Positions 27,106 to 35,795 of a stretch of DNA of 64,000 nt are shown piece after piece. The stretch's first letter is position 1. Every line of letters starts with the position of its first letter. Origin of the DNA: Lacticaseibacillus zhaodongensis (GTDB lineage: Bacteria; Bacillota; Bacilli; Lactobacillales; Lactobacillaceae); the NCBI RefSeq assembly GCF_009687905.1, contig NZ_BLBG01000001.1:434001-498000 (forward strand), given 5' to 3'. The notes under the pieces are model-generated. The model had not been told where the DNA came from. It saw only the letters and a list, made by a program, of their open reading frames with translations, and made no database searches. The position numbers and the translations under genes are program-made.

Positions 27106-28995
27106 GTGCAAACTTTAACAGCAACCGGTGTCGCAAAGGCATACGGCGATAAGACATTACTAGATGGCATTGATTTTCTAATTAACGCGGGGGACCGCAT
27201 TGGTTTGATTGGGGTGAACGGGACCGGTAAGACGACGCTCCTGCAGGGTTTAGCTGGTGTCGAGCCGTTTGACAGTGGCTCAGTGCAGACGCCGAAGAAC
27301 TATTCGATTGCCTACCTAGACCAAAAGCCGAAGCTCAATCCAGAGCTCAGCATCATGGACGCAGTTTATGGGGGCCAGTCTGCAATTTTCCAGGCGATTC
27401 GCAGCTATGAGTCCGCACTAGACGCGTACACTGCGGATGCGGGCAACGAGAGCCTGCAGAACGCCTACGCCAATGCCGAGCGCAAGATGGACCAGCTGGA
27501 CGCTTGGGACGCGGAAACCGACATTAAAACGATTCTGACGCAGCTACACATCAACGACTTGACGCAAAAGGTCGGCCAGCTGTCTGGGGGCCAACAGAAG
27601 CGGGTCGGTTTGGCACAAGTGTTGATTGAGAAACCCGACCTGTTGATGCTAGACGAACCTACTAACCACCTGGATTTTGACTCCATCGATTGGCTGCAAA
27701 AGTACCTGGCTGCATATAAGGGTGCGCTCCTAGTCGTGACCCATGACCGTTACTTCTTGGATCGGGTCGCCAACCAAATCTACGAACTCGACCGCGGTAA
27801 ATTACGGATTTTCCCCGGTAACTACCAGGCATATGTTGAACAGAAAGCCACCCTTAATGAGCAGGAGAGCGCCGCCGCCCACAAGCAGCAGCAGCTCTAC
27901 AAACAGGAGCTGGCGTGGATGCGGGAGGGGGCCCACGCACGGACAACCAAGCAAAACGCCCGGGTCAACCGCTTCAAGGCCATGGATGCCGGCAAGCCGG
28001 AACTCGCGGACGCCAAAGTTGACATTAATATTGGCACCTCGCACCTCGGCAAGAAGGTCATTGAGTTCCACCACGCGAACTTGGACCTTGGCCCGCACCA
28101 TATTTTGCATGACTTCAATTACCTTGTGCAGCGCAACACGCGCATTGGGATCACGGGGATTAATGGGGCCGGCAAGTCATCACTTTTGAACGTGATTGCG
28201 GGTGACCTCAAGCTTGATTCCGGCGTGCTGGATATTGGCGAAACCGTGAAACTCGGTTACTACCGGCAAAAGATGCCAGCTCTGGACCAGAATAAGCGGG
28301 TGATTGCCTACCTGCAGGAGGTCGGCGAGGGGGTTACCAACGCGCAGGGCGAGCATGAAAGTGTCACCCAACTGCTGGATGCCTTTCTCTTCCCCCGTGA
28401 GAGTCATGGCACCCTGATCAGCCGCCTGTCTGGTGGGGAGCAACGCCGGCTCTACCTTCTGCAAGTGTTGATGCAGGAGCCAAATGTACTGCTGCTGGAT
28501 GAACCGACCAACGACCTTGATATCGCGACCCTGACGGTGCTTGAGGATTACCTAGACAAGTTCAACGGCACGGTCATCACCGTGTCCCATGACAGCTACT
28601 TTTTGGATAAGGTCGCCGACGAATTGCTGATTTTTGATGGTGACGCCAAAATCGAGCGGGCAGTGGGGATGTTTAGTGATTACTTGGCTCGCCAGCGCGC
28701 GGCGGCAAAAGCCCCGAGTCCGGTGAAGGAAACCAAGCCGGAGCCGGCGGATGAGCAACCCGCCGCGCCGAAAAAGAAGGTCAAGTTGACCTATGCGGAG
28801 CAGAAAGAGTACGAAACCCTGATGCCCCAGATGGACAAAATCGATGATGAGCTTGCCAGCCTGCAAAAGGAAATGGAAGCTAACGGGGCCGACTACGATA
28901 AGCTTGCTACCCTGCAGAAGCAAATCGATGAGCTTAGCGCCAAGCAAGACCAGCTACTGGACCGCTACGTGGAACTGGATGCATACGTCAATTAG
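27106..28995 (+). CDS. ABC-F family ATPase (Uup/YfmR-like)
   Basis: 629 residues from a GTG start preceded by GAGGAACAG; the frame is open upstream inside cca. Two fused ABC modules without membrane parts: Walker A GVNGTGKTT (residue about 37) and GINGAGKSS (about 351), signatures LSGGQQKR (about 159) and LSGGEQRR (about 442). The linker of about 80 residues between the modules and a C-terminal coiled coil (residues about 545-629, rich in Lys and Glu) resemble Uup/YfmR. ABC-F proteins act at the ribosomal E site to rescue stalled translation. Antibiotic resistance is possible but not indicated. Confidence 0.92.
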   Translation: MQTLTATGVAKAYGDKTLLDGIDFLINAGDRIGLIGVNGTGKTTLLQGLAGVEPFDSGSVQTPKNYSIAYLDQKPKLNPELSIMDAVYGGQSAIFQAIRSYESALDAYTADAGNESLQNAYANAERKMDQLDAWDAETDIKTILTQLHINDLTQKVGQLSGGQQKRVGLAQVLIEKPDLLMLDEPTNHLDFDSIDWLQKYLAAYKGALLVVTHDRYFLDRVANQIYELDRGKLRIFPGNYQAYVEQKATLNEQESAAAHKQQQLYKQELAWMREGAHARTTKQNARVNRFKAMDAGKPELADAKVDINIGTSHLGKKVIEFHHANLDLGPHHILHDFNYLVQRNTRIGITGINGAGKSSLLNVIAGDLKLDSGVLDIGETVKLGYYRQKMPALDQNKRVIAYLQEVGEGVTNAQGEHESVTQLLDAFLFPRESHGTLISRLSGGEQRRLYLLQVLMQEPNVLLLDEPTNDLDIATLTVLEDYLDKFNGTVITVSHDSYFLDKVADELLIFDGDAKIERAVGMFSDYLARQRAAAKAPSPVKETKPEPADEQPAAPKKKVKLTYAEQKEYETLMPQMDKIDDELASLQKEMEANGADYDKLATLQKQIDELSAKQDQLLDRYVELDAYVN

Positions 28996-29010
28996 ATTAA
29001 TGTGAGCACA

Positions 29011-29060
29011 AAAAAATGATCCGCAACTTCGCCACGTACGAAGCTGCGGATCATTTGCTT
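29011..29060. terminator. Bidirectional terminator between ABC-F and hemolysin III genes
   Basis: ATGATCCGCAACTTCG and CGAAGCTGCGGATCAT with loop CCACGTA; A-run before and TTTGCTTTT after. Confidence 0.88.
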
Positions 29061-29083
29061 TTGGTCAGTCAAAAATTACAAGG

Positions 29084-29737
29084 CTAGACGAACAGGTAAA
29101 TTGAGAAGAACATGCAGGCAGAACCAGCCAGAACAAACAGGTGCCAGACAACGTGAATGAACGGAATCTGTTTTTGTGTATATAGCAGTGCCCCGATGGT
29201 GTAGCACAGGCCGCCAGCAACAAGCAAGCAGAAGCCGGTGACACCCAAGTGACTCCACAGCGCTGGCATGGCGACAACGCATAACCAGCCGAGGCCAATG
29301 TAGATGGCAACTTCGAGCTTCTTAAAGCGGCCGACGAAGAAACAGTCCATGATGATTCCTGCTGCGCAAAAGGCCCAAATGACCGCGAGCAGGATGATGC
29401 CGAGCCGACCACCAATTGCAATGAGACAGTACGGCAGGTAGGAGCCAGCAATTAGGATGAACACGTTTGAATGGTCGATCACCTGGAGCACGTGGCGCGC
29501 CCGTGTGAAATAGAGGGCGTGAAATAAGGTGGAGGCGCTATATAAGAGTAAGAGTGCCACGCCAAAACCGGCAAACGCGAACATGCGCAGGGCTGAACCG
29601 GTGGCAGCGGCGCGGACGCTCAGCAGGACCAGAGCCGTGATGGCTAAAATAATTCCGGCACCGTGCGTGATGGCGCTCCACAACTCGTTGAGAATGGCGT
29701 AATGTCGCGATTTTAAGTAGACTTGTGAGCTCTGCAT
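29084..29737 (-). CDS. Hemolysin III family membrane protein (TrhA/YqfA)
   Basis: 217 residues from ATG 29737, which follows GGGGG nine bases upstream; the frame is open 13 codons further. Seven hydrophobic segments as in the PAQR/HlyIII fold. The family's zinc-site residues are visible: SAITHGAG near the N-terminus, STLFHALYF in TM2/3 and FIHVVWHLFVLAG in the last segment. TrhA-type proteins influence membrane energetics; a real hemolytic role is doubtful. It converges with the ABC-F gene. Confidence 0.9.
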   Translation of the reverse strand: MQSSQVYLKSRHYAILNELWSAITHGAGIILAITALVLLSVRAAATGSALRMFAFAGFGVALLLLYSASTLFHALYFTRARHVLQVIDHSNVFILIAGSYLPYCLIAIGGRLGIILLAVIWAFCAAGIIMDCFFVGRFKKLEVAIYIGLGWLCVVAMPALWSHLGVTGFCLLVAGGLCYTIGALLYTQKQIPFIHVVWHLFVLAGSACMFFSIYLFV

Positions 29738-29892
29738 AGAAGTTATCCCCCAATATGAAAGGCTTGTTACTGACAAAATTGCATGTTTGAAATTGCTTAC
29801 AGGTACATGATACCGCCATGGACTCCCAAATGCAACATCATCTAGTTTTGAAAACTATGTTAAATAGTCTGGAATTTTACCGTGGCATTAGT

Positions 29893-29898
29893 TATACT
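29893..29898 (+). promoter_or_regulatory. -10 element of degV
   Basis: TATACT in TTAGTTATACTAAG; the -35 (TGGAAT, 17 bp upstream) is poor. Its place inside the longer open frame argues that DegV starts downstream at 29951. Confidence 0.45.
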
Positions 29899-29950
29899 AA
29901 GTTTTGAACGAAACATGTTCTTTATTCCAATTAGAAAGCGTGGCATCCAG

Positions 29951-30793
29951 ATGACCAAAATTAAAATCGTCACCGATTCTTCAGTCCAAATGACTAATGA
30001 GGAGATTGCCGATCTTGACGTAACGGTAATTCCGCTCAGCGTCATGATCGACAACACGGTGTACATTGACGGCGTAACTATCCAGCGAGATGAATTTGTT
30101 AAAAAGATGAGCACATCTGAATCGCTTCCCAAAACCAGTCAGCCGGCTGTGGGCACGATTCTGGAAACATTCAACAAACTGACCGCTGATGGCAGTTCCG
30201 TTCTGGCAATCTTCCTGGCTGAGAGTCTCAGCGGCACGGTTAATTCTGGACGGCAGGCGGCTGAGATGTGTGATGGCGATGTTACTGTCATTGATTCCGA
30301 GTTCACTGACCGGGCCCAAGCCTTCCAAGTAATCGAGGCTGCCAAGTTGGCGCAGACGGGTGCGGACATGGACACGATCGTTGCCGCAATCAGTCAGGTG
30401 CGGTCCAACACGACGTTACGGATGGCGGTCGTTAACCTGACGAACCTGGTTAAGGGTGGCCGCTTGTCGAAGGCTGCGGGGATGATCACCTCACTGCTGA
30501 ACATCAAGATCACTTTGAGTATGGAGAACGGCAAGCTAGACATCTTGAAGAAGGGGCGCGGCATGAAGACCATCAAGGCGTTCCGCGAAGATGTTATTCA
30601 GCACATGAGTCAGCTTCCAAACGTGAAGAGCGTGGGTGTGTCCTATGTTGCTATTAAGGACAAAGCTGAAGAAATCGGTGCCGAAATCAGCCAGGCAGTG
30701 CCTGGGGTTGAAATGCTTGTGCGGCCAACCGGTCCTATCGTTGCGACCCATGCCGGCGAGGGTGCGTTCGCGATTATGTATTACCAGGGTTAA
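29951..30793 (+). CDS. degV: DegV family fatty-acid-binding protein
   Basis: 280 residues, starting MTKIKIVTDSSVQM, the canonical DegV start; an upstream in-frame extension overlaps the promoter. DegV/FakB proteins hold a fatty acid so that FakA kinase can phosphorylate it for phospholipid synthesis. Characteristic pieces: TDSS, TSQPAVGTI, LSGTVNSGR and the C-terminal IVATHAGEGAFAIMYY. FakA is not in this window. The RBS (GAAAG) is weak. Confidence 0.93.
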   Translation: MTKIKIVTDSSVQMTNEEIADLDVTVIPLSVMIDNTVYIDGVTIQRDEFVKKMSTSESLPKTSQPAVGTILETFNKLTADGSSVLAIFLAESLSGTVNSGRQAAEMCDGDVTVIDSEFTDRAQAFQVIEAAKLAQTGADMDTIVAAISQVRSNTTLRMAVVNLTNLVKGGRLSKAAGMITSLLNIKITLSMENGKLDILKKGRGMKTIKAFREDVIQHMSQLPNVKSVGVSYVAIKDKAEEIGAEISQAVPGVEMLVRPTGPIVATHAGEGAFAIMYYQG

Positions 30794-30820
30794 TGGTGTA
30801 AAATTAATAGTTAATGCTGA

Positions 30821-30848
30821 GGGTGGAGCGCAGGTTCCGCCCTTTTTT
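30821..30848 (+). terminator. Terminator after degV
   Basis: GGGTGGA / TCCGCCC stem around GCGCAGGT, followed by TTTTTT. Confidence 0.85.
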
Positions 30849-30851
30849 GAC

Positions 30852-30968
30852 ACAGAGCGCAGCGGGGCGGTTTGCAACTGAGTATTTACGTACTTTGCAC
30901 CAGATGCGGTTTTGGCATTTGGTGCAAAGGGTGTAAAGCGCAAGTTACAGCCCCGCGGAGCTCGACTA
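30852..30968 (+). repeat. 118-bp palindromic repeat, copy A
   Basis: Begins ACAGAGCGCAGCGGGGC and ends GCCCCGCGGAGCTCGACTA. Central hairpin TTTGCACCAGATGC / GGCATTTGGTGCAAA. Same borders and apical ATGC-GGTTTT-GGCAT as copies C-E, but with different stem bases that still pair. Lies just after the degV terminator. Confidence 0.85.
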
Positions 30969-30972
30969 TGAC

Positions 30973-31090
30973 ACAGAGCGCAGCCAGGCGTTTAGAAGCT
31001 GAGGATTTGCGTGCTCCCGCAATAATGCCCGGTTTTGGCACTATTGTGGTGGTGTGCAAACAACAATTTGCAAAAGTTTAAGCGGCTCGC
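30973..31090 (+). repeat. 118-bp palindromic repeat, copy B (degenerate)
   Basis: Left half is family-like (ACAGAGCGCAGCCAGGCGTTTAGAAGCTGAGGA) and the apical CCCGCAATAATGCC-CGGTTTT-GGCACTATTGTGG hairpin is kept. The right arm has decayed and only AGCGGCTCGC remains of the closing segment. Four bases after copy A, in direct orientation. Confidence 0.65.
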
Positions 31091-31184
31091 GTGCACAATT
31101 CAACTATGATTAACCTTGGTGCTATAAAAACTTAATCTCAATCAATAATTCAGAGCAAACATAGCCAAACAAAGGAGGTCCAAC

Positions 31185-32012
31185 ATGCGCATCAAGAGAG
31201 TAGCTGGCATCATCATTGCTTTTGTATTTGCCATTGCACTTGGGGCCGGCATTGCCGCGTGGACCATGCCCGCCGCGGCACCACTGCGGACTGGCGGCAA
31301 GGGCGACGCAGAAGCGCAGATTAATATCTGTGCGGTGGGCGATTCATTAACGCACGGGGTCGGTGATACCACTAATCAGGGTGGTTACGTACCGCTCATT
31401 GCTCAAGATGTCGCAATCAACACTGACGCCCACGTCAACACCAGTAATTTTGGGGTGACTGGTGATACATCGCTGCAGATTGCTAAACGGGTCAAGAATG
31501 ACAAGAAGCTGGCGCGGAAGCTCAAGCAGGCCGACGTGATTACGCTCACCGTTGGCGGAAACGACTTAATGCACGTTTTGCAATCCAACCTACTTAACAT
31601 GAAGACAAAAGACGTTACTAGGGGGATCAACAAGTTTCAGGGCCATCTGCGCGATCTCATTGGCGATATTCGGAACGATAACCCTGATGCCCCGATTTAC
31701 GTCTTTAGCATTTACAATCCTTTCTATGTATACTTTCCGAACATCAAAATGATGCAAAGTAGTGTCCACCGCTGGAACCAGCAGACTAAAAAGACGCTGA
31801 GCACGCTGAACCGGACGCATTTTGTTGACGTTGAAGATGTACTCAGCAAGGGTAGCAATACCGCTGCCGGCGCTAAGAAGGATAGCAGCAAGTCAGTCAA
31901 CCAGTTGATTTACGGCAAGGATCATTTCCACCCGAACAACGCTGGCTATGTCCAAATGACGGCCAAGCTGTGGACGGTCATGCAAGATAGTGAGAAGGAG
32001 TGGTCGAAGTAA
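31185..32012 (+). CDS. SGNH/GDSL hydrolase (YpmR-like), membrane anchored or secreted
   Basis: 275 residues. N-terminal hydrophobic segment (VAGIIIAFVFAIALGAGIAAW) as signal or anchor. SGNH catalytic blocks: AVGDSLTHGVGD (block I Ser), FGVTGDTS, TVGGNDLMH (block III Asn) and a C-terminal DHFHPNNAGY with the Asp-His pair. Acts outside the membrane on an unknown ester, probably lipid or cell-wall acyl groups. SD CAAAGGAGGTCC. First of a tight cluster ypmR-ypmS-msrA-yozE-S41 protease; it overlaps ypmS by one base. Confidence 0.9.
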   Translation: MRIKRVAGIIIAFVFAIALGAGIAAWTMPAAAPLRTGGKGDAEAQINICAVGDSLTHGVGDTTNQGGYVPLIAQDVAINTDAHVNTSNFGVTGDTSLQIAKRVKNDKKLARKLKQADVITLTVGGNDLMHVLQSNLLNMKTKDVTRGINKFQGHLRDLIGDIRNDNPDAPIYVFSIYNPFYVYFPNIKMMQSSVHRWNQQTKKTLSTLNRTHFVDVEDVLSKGSNTAAGAKKDSSKSVNQLIYGKDHFHPNNAGYVQMTAKLWTVMQDSEKEWSK

Positions 32013-32662
32013 TGCAAGATAGTCAACATACACGGCAGGGACGTAAGCAACAGTCCACGCCGGTAACAAGTAAAATCAAGCGCCAAATTAACTGGTGGAT
32101 GTGGGCATTCATCGTCTTATTGGGCTTGATTATTGGTAGTGGTATCACGATTGCCCACCGCATCGGCTCACCAGTGCAGACGACAACGTCAATGGTTAGC
32201 CCTAGTGTTGAGGGCAGCGATGACACCGTTATGAGCATCAAACTCACCAAGCGGCAGCTGAACCGGGTGATCGGCAACTACTTGAACAATTACCTGAAAC
32301 AGGGGGATGTCCACTATAGCTTGACCGTGGGCACACACGCCGTCCTGAAGGGAACCTTCAAGTTCTTCGGCAGCAAGGTCGGCTTCGGCATGCAGTGCGA
32401 TCCCTATGTGCAGAGCAACGGCAACGTCATTTTGAAAGCTACCAAAATGAACGTTGGTGCTTTGTCCGTCCCGGTTAGCTATGTGCTGAGTTACGTAGGT
32501 AACAACTACAAGCTGCCGAAGATGGTGTCCGTCAATAGTAAGGACAAAACCATTGTGCTAAGATTAAATCAATTTGATTTAGGTAATGGCTTACACGTGC
32601 GCGCGGATCGGATCGATCTTGTGCACGACAAAATTAACCTTAGTGGTTACTTGAGCAAGTAA
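32012..32662 (+). CDS. YpmS-like membrane protein (DUF2140)
   Basis: 216 residues from ATG 32012 (SD GAGAAGGAG at 31992). Short basic cytoplasmic tail, one membrane segment ([20 protein letters not shown]) and an extracellular beta-rich domain beginning [19 protein letters not shown], the DUF2140 signature. It follows the SGNH hydrolase in Bacillus and lactobacilli, so the two likely act together at the cell surface; the reaction is not known. Confidence 0.85.
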   Translation: MQDSQHTRQGRKQQSTPVTSKIKRQINWWMWAFIVLLGLIIGSGITIAHRIGSPVQTTTSMVSPSVEGSDDTVMSIKLTKRQLNRVIGNYLNNYLKQGDVHYSLTVGTHAVLKGTFKFFGSKVGFGMQCDPYVQSNGNVILKATKMNVGALSVPVSYVLSYVGNNYKLPKMVSVNSKDKTIVLRLNQFDLGNGLHVRADRIDLVHDKINLSGYLSK

Positions 32663-32697
32663 GTTCTAGCCATCAACTAAAATGTGGAGGTATTGAT

Positions 32698-33219
32698 ATG
32701 CAAGATACAGCAATTTTTGCCGGTGGGTGTTTCTGGTGCATGGTTGAGCCGTTTGAGACCCAACCTGGGATTCTGAACGTTCTATCCGGATACACGGGTG
32801 GCCACGTGCCGAATCCGACTTACGAGCAGGTATGTAGCCACACCACTGGGCACACGGAGGCGGTTCAGATCACCTTCGACCCAGATATCATTAGTTACGC
32901 AGATTTGGTTGAAATATACTGGCAGCAGACGGACCCAACTGACGCAATGGGTCAGTTCCAAGACCGCGGTGATAATTACCGGCCCGTGATTTTTGTGAAC
33001 TCACCTGAGCAACGTCGCATTGCTACTGAATCAAAAGCAAAGCTGGCCGCATCAGGCATGTTCAAGGATCCAATCGTGACGACAATTGAAGATGCCAAAC
33101 CATTCTACCCAGCAGAAGACTACCACCAGCAGTTCTATGAAAAGAACCCCCGGCGGTACGCGCAGGAACATGCTCCCCGCGCTGAGTTTGCTGCTAAGCA
33201 CTGGAAGGACCAAAAATGA
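32698..33219 (+). CDS. msrA: Peptide methionine-(S)-S-oxide reductase MsrA
   Basis: 173 residues. Repairs oxidised methionine in proteins. Active-site signature GGCFWC at residues 8-13, with the first Cys as nucleophile, followed by the conserved [20 protein letters not shown] and HxEAVQI-like [12 protein letters not shown]. No MsrB domain is fused. SD GTGGAGG. Its stop overlaps the next ATG (ATGA). Confidence 0.97.
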   Translation: MQDTAIFAGGCFWCMVEPFETQPGILNVLSGYTGGHVPNPTYEQVCSHTTGHTEAVQITFDPDIISYADLVEIYWQQTDPTDAMGQFQDRGDNYRPVIFVNSPEQRRIATESKAKLAASGMFKDPIVTTIEDAKPFYPAEDYHQQFYEKNPRRYAQEHAPRAEFAAKHWKDQK

Positions 33220-33446
33220 ACGAACCCTTCTACCGCTATTTAATGACGTTACGCAATCCTAATGACCATGGTGAGGTCGCCAATTTTGCCCAGAATGCAT
33301 TTCTTGATCACGCATTTCCAAAGCAAAGTTATGATTATCACGAACTGGCTAACTACCTAGAGTTAAACGGTAGTTACCTGCCGAACATGGATGTGTTTGA
33401 TCAGGCGTTCCAGATGTACCGGGACGCGAGGGGAGATCAGAATTAG
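33216..33446 (+). CDS. YozE family protein (SAM-like fold)
   Basis: 76 residues. Matches the YozE/UPF0346 group: [12 protein letters not shown] at the start, [18 protein letters not shown] in the middle and a C-terminal [12 protein letters not shown] small helical bundle of unknown function. Coupled to msrA by a 4-bp overlap and abutting the S41 protease gene directly. Confidence 0.88.
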   Translation: MNEPFYRYLMTLRNPNDHGEVANFAQNAFLDHAFPKQSYDYHELANYLELNGSYLPNMDVFDQAFQMYRDARGDQN

Positions 33447-34874
33447 ATGAATAAACCTAAGAGAAGAATTCCCGTCTGGGCCGCAGTCGTGGGGATGATC
33501 ATCACGCTGGTGCTCGGCGGGGGTATTGGGTATTTTGCCCATCAACCACAGTCCGTGCAGGTCAGCACTAATCAGCAAATACCGGCCGGGTTCGACAAGG
33601 TTCTTAAAACATACGCAACAATCAGTCAGAATTACTACCGCAAACCAAGCGATAAGAAGCTTGCGGATGGTGCAATCAACGGGATGCTCAAGTCACTTGA
33701 TGACCCGTTTTCTAACTACCTCCAAAACACTGATGCGACTGATCTGAACACTGAGATTTCCGGATCATTCGGCGGAATCGGCGCAACCATGGCGCAGACT
33801 AGTGATGGGGTCAGCGTTGACGCGCTGAACTCCGGCAGTCCGGCTCAAAAAGCGGGACTGAAGGTCGGCGACACCATTGTGAGCGTTGACGGTAAGTCAA
33901 TGGCGAAGAAGGATATCAACGCCGTTGTTAGCAAGGTGCGCGGCAAAATCGGCACTAAGGTCACTGTTGTAGTTAGCCGTGGCAACAAGCAGCTTAGCTT
34001 CACAATGGAACGTTCGAAGATCAACGTACCAAGCGTGACGACCTCACTCGATAAGACGAACAAGCAGATTGGAATCATCACATTTAGTACCTTCACGGAA
34101 ACTTCCGGCAAACAGGTCAAGAATGCCATCAAGAAGTTGCGCAAGGAGGGCGCGCAGAAGTTCGTGCTCGACATGCGTGGCAATCCTGGTGGTGTGCTCG
34201 GTGAGGCACTCAAGATTGACTCAATGTTCTTGAAGAATGGGCAGACGATTCTGAAGGTCAAGCCGCGCAAGGGGAAGACTGAGGTTTACAAGGCCGGTCG
34301 TGAATACGACAAGGGCTTCAAGGTGACCGAACCGACCGTTGTTTTGATTGATGGTAACTCCGCATCTGCAAGTGAAATCACTGCTGCCGCTCTCAATGAG
34401 AGTGCCGGGATTCCGCTAATCGGGACGAAGAGTTATGGTAAGGGTACCGTGCAGACAGTCGCTGACATGGGCCAGGGCGCCGAGCTTAAGCTCACCATCG
34501 CCAAGTGGCTCACTCCGGATGGCGATTGGATCAACCACAAGGGCCTGCAACCAACCATCAAGGCTGACTATCCAGCGTATGCTTACACGCCAAGCTTCAC
34601 TAGTGACAGCATCAAGCCGGAAACGGTCAGTGAAGATGCTAAGTCACTGCAGACGGTGCTTAACGCCCTTGGTTACAACGTCGGTAAGGTCAACGGTTAT
34701 TACGGAGCCAGTACCATGGCCGCCGTCAGCAAGTTCCAGGCTGCTAACGGTTTGACCGCCAGTGGTACCGCTGACAGCAACACCCTCAGCAAGTTGACCC
34801 AGCAGCTCGGTACCAAGATCAACGCCAACGACAACGCCATGAAGGCTGCCGTTAAGGAGCTGGATAAGAAGTAA
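33447..34874 (+). CDS. S41 carboxyl-terminal processing protease with PG-binding domain
   Basis: 475 residues. N-terminal membrane anchor (VWAAVVGMIITLVLGGGIGYF), PDZ domain (residues about 95-175, SFGGIGATMAQTSDGVSV to GTKVTVVV), S41 catalytic core with the Ser307-Lys332 dyad (ASASE and SYGKGTVQT, 25 residues apart as in CtpB) and a C-terminal peptidoglycan-binding domain (VLNALGYNVGKVNGYYG to LTASGTADSNTLSKL). Cuts protein tails outside the membrane. Last gene of the ypmR cluster. Confidence 0.95.
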   Translation: MNKPKRRIPVWAAVVGMIITLVLGGGIGYFAHQPQSVQVSTNQQIPAGFDKVLKTYATISQNYYRKPSDKKLADGAINGMLKSLDDPFSNYLQNTDATDLNTEISGSFGGIGATMAQTSDGVSVDALNSGSPAQKAGLKVGDTIVSVDGKSMAKKDINAVVSKVRGKIGTKVTVVVSRGNKQLSFTMERSKINVPSVTTSLDKTNKQIGIITFSTFTETSGKQVKNAIKKLRKEGAQKFVLDMRGNPGGVLGEALKIDSMFLKNGQTILKVKPRKGKTEVYKAGREYDKGFKVTEPTVVLIDGNSASASEITAAALNESAGIPLIGTKSYGKGTVQTVADMGQGAELKLTIAKWLTPDGDWINHKGLQPTIKADYPAYAYTPSFTSDSIKPETVSEDAKSLQTVLNALGYNVGKVNGYYGASTMAAVSKFQAANGLTASGTADSNTLSKLTQQLGTKINANDNAMKAAVKELDKK

Positions 34875-34894
34875 CCCGATTTAAAATAGTACGC

Positions 34895-34931
34895 GAAAAA
34901 CACCACGGTGAAAATGCCGTGGTGTTTTTTG
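34895..34931 (+). terminator. Terminator after the S41 protease
   Basis: ACACCACGG / CCGTGGTGT with loop TGAAAATG, T6 run on the plus side and A5 on the other. Confidence 0.9.
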
Positions 34932-34977
34932 CTGGCAGTCGGACTTTGCCGGGTGCCGCCGGAATGATTACTTAAAA

Positions 34978-35328
34978 TTATTGTTCGTAATCCACAGGTA
35001 AGCTTGTTAGTGCGGTGCGGCGCAACTCCGCGGGAACCTGCTGGCAAAAAGCAAAGTCGGCGAGCCACTCCTTTTGCTGAGCGATTACGCGCCAAGCGCC
35101 AAAGCTGTTTGCGGATAGATCCCGTACGGACGCGGCTGTCAGTTGTGTGCCGAGGAGTTGGTCGATGCGTGCGCACTGGTCCTGACTGGCGTAACGCCGG
35201 GTGAGTAAGTATTCCTTCAATTTGATTTTGCCCTTGGTCTGCTCGTCCTTGTGGTGCTGGAGCCACATTTCAACCGCGGCCTGGCCGTCGGTTGTTTCAT
35301 ATAATTTGCCGTCGATATACTGTAACAT
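34978..35328 (-). CDS. Hypothetical protein
   Basis: 116 residues from ATG 35328, which follows GGAGGAG by seven bases; the open frame extends into the repeat upstream but without RBS. Begins MLQYIDGKLYETTDGQAAVEMW, mostly helical and charged, no signal peptide, membrane segment or catalytic motif I recognise. A 120-bp palindromic repeat (copy C) ends 24 bases before its start. It converges with the S41 gene. Confidence 0.65.
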   Translation of the reverse strand: MLQYIDGKLYETTDGQAAVEMWLQHHKDEQTKGKIKLKEYLLTRRYASQDQCARIDQLLGTQLTAASVRDLSANSFGAWRVIAQQKEWLADFAFCQQVPAELRRTALTSLPVDYEQ

Positions 35329-35351
35329 GTTAATTCTCCTCCGTTTTTTTG

Positions 35352-35471
35352 TAGTCGAGCTGCGGCCCACAGAAGGTTGCGGCTAACATACTCTGGACCA
35401 ACTGCTAAAAACCACGCATTTGTTCCAGAGTCCGTTAGTCCTCACCTTCTGACCGTGAGCCTCTGCTCTGT
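35352..35471 (-). repeat. 118-bp palindromic repeat, copy C (inverted)
   Basis: On the minus strand it begins ACAGAGCAGAGG, continues AGAAGGTGAGGACTAACGGA and ends CTTCTGTGGGCCGCAGCTCGACTA. Central hairpin GACTCTGGAACAAATGC / AGCAGTTGGTCCAGAGT. The segment TGAGGACTAACGGACT is shared with copy E. The repeat lies between the candidate small RNA terminator and the RBS of the hypothetical gene. Confidence 0.85.
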
Positions 35472-35475
35472 GCAT

Positions 35476-35627
35476 GAAAAAAGTCGTCCACGTAACGTGC
35501 ACGACTAAACAGAGTTTGTTTGTTGTGCATCCGTCTACGGTGGGGCACGTTGCGTTTCCGTACGTTGCCGGTTGGTCATAGTGCGTAGCCACTACCAACA
35601 CTCTCGATACATATCCGATTTTCTTCA
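35476..35627 (-). ncRNA. Candidate small RNA
   Basis: Predicted transcript of about 150 nt running from just after the minus-strand promoter to a strong terminator: AGTCGT-G-CACG-TTA-CGTG-G-ACGACT (as seen around 35482-35506, one C-C/G-G mismatch) followed by TTTTT(T). The 5' half has a hairpin GTTGGT-AGTG-GCTACG-CACT-ATG-ACCAAC. The only frame runs through the terminator and starts with a GTG at the very 5' end with no SD, so coding is unlikely. Function unknown. Confidence 0.55.
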
Positions 35628-35633
35628 CGAATC

Positions 35634-35662
35634 ATGATACGGGGCTAGTGGACCACTGTCAA
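35634..35662 (-). promoter_or_regulatory. Near-consensus promoter of the candidate small RNA
   Basis: Minus strand TTGACA (35662-35657), exactly 17 bp, then TATCAT (35639-35634). One of the best sigma-A promoters in the window, although no gene follows. Confidence 0.8.
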
Positions 35663-35703
35663 CAGCAGTTTGCGGTCACTCTTGGTGCAGGTGATTAATT
35701 GTT

Positions 35704-35712
35704 TGCTATAAT
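35704..35712 (+). promoter_or_regulatory. Promoter of the GIY-YIG/DUF2075 gene
   Basis: Extended -10 TGCTATAAT (TATAAT 35707-35712), with TTGGTG 19 bp upstream. It diverges from the small RNA promoter 45 bp away. Confidence 0.65.
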
Positions 35713-35795
35713 TAGCAACAGTTACGGCATATTCGGCTAATTAACGCGGCCGGTGGAACGTGTTCGCAGGTGGAGCAGCCTGCGGGGAGAGACAA

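Noticed and set aside
35383-35628. 81-codon minus-strand frame over the candidate small RNA
   Set aside because: GTG start at the predicted 5' end with no SD, runs through the terminator and into repeat copy C, and has no family resemblance.
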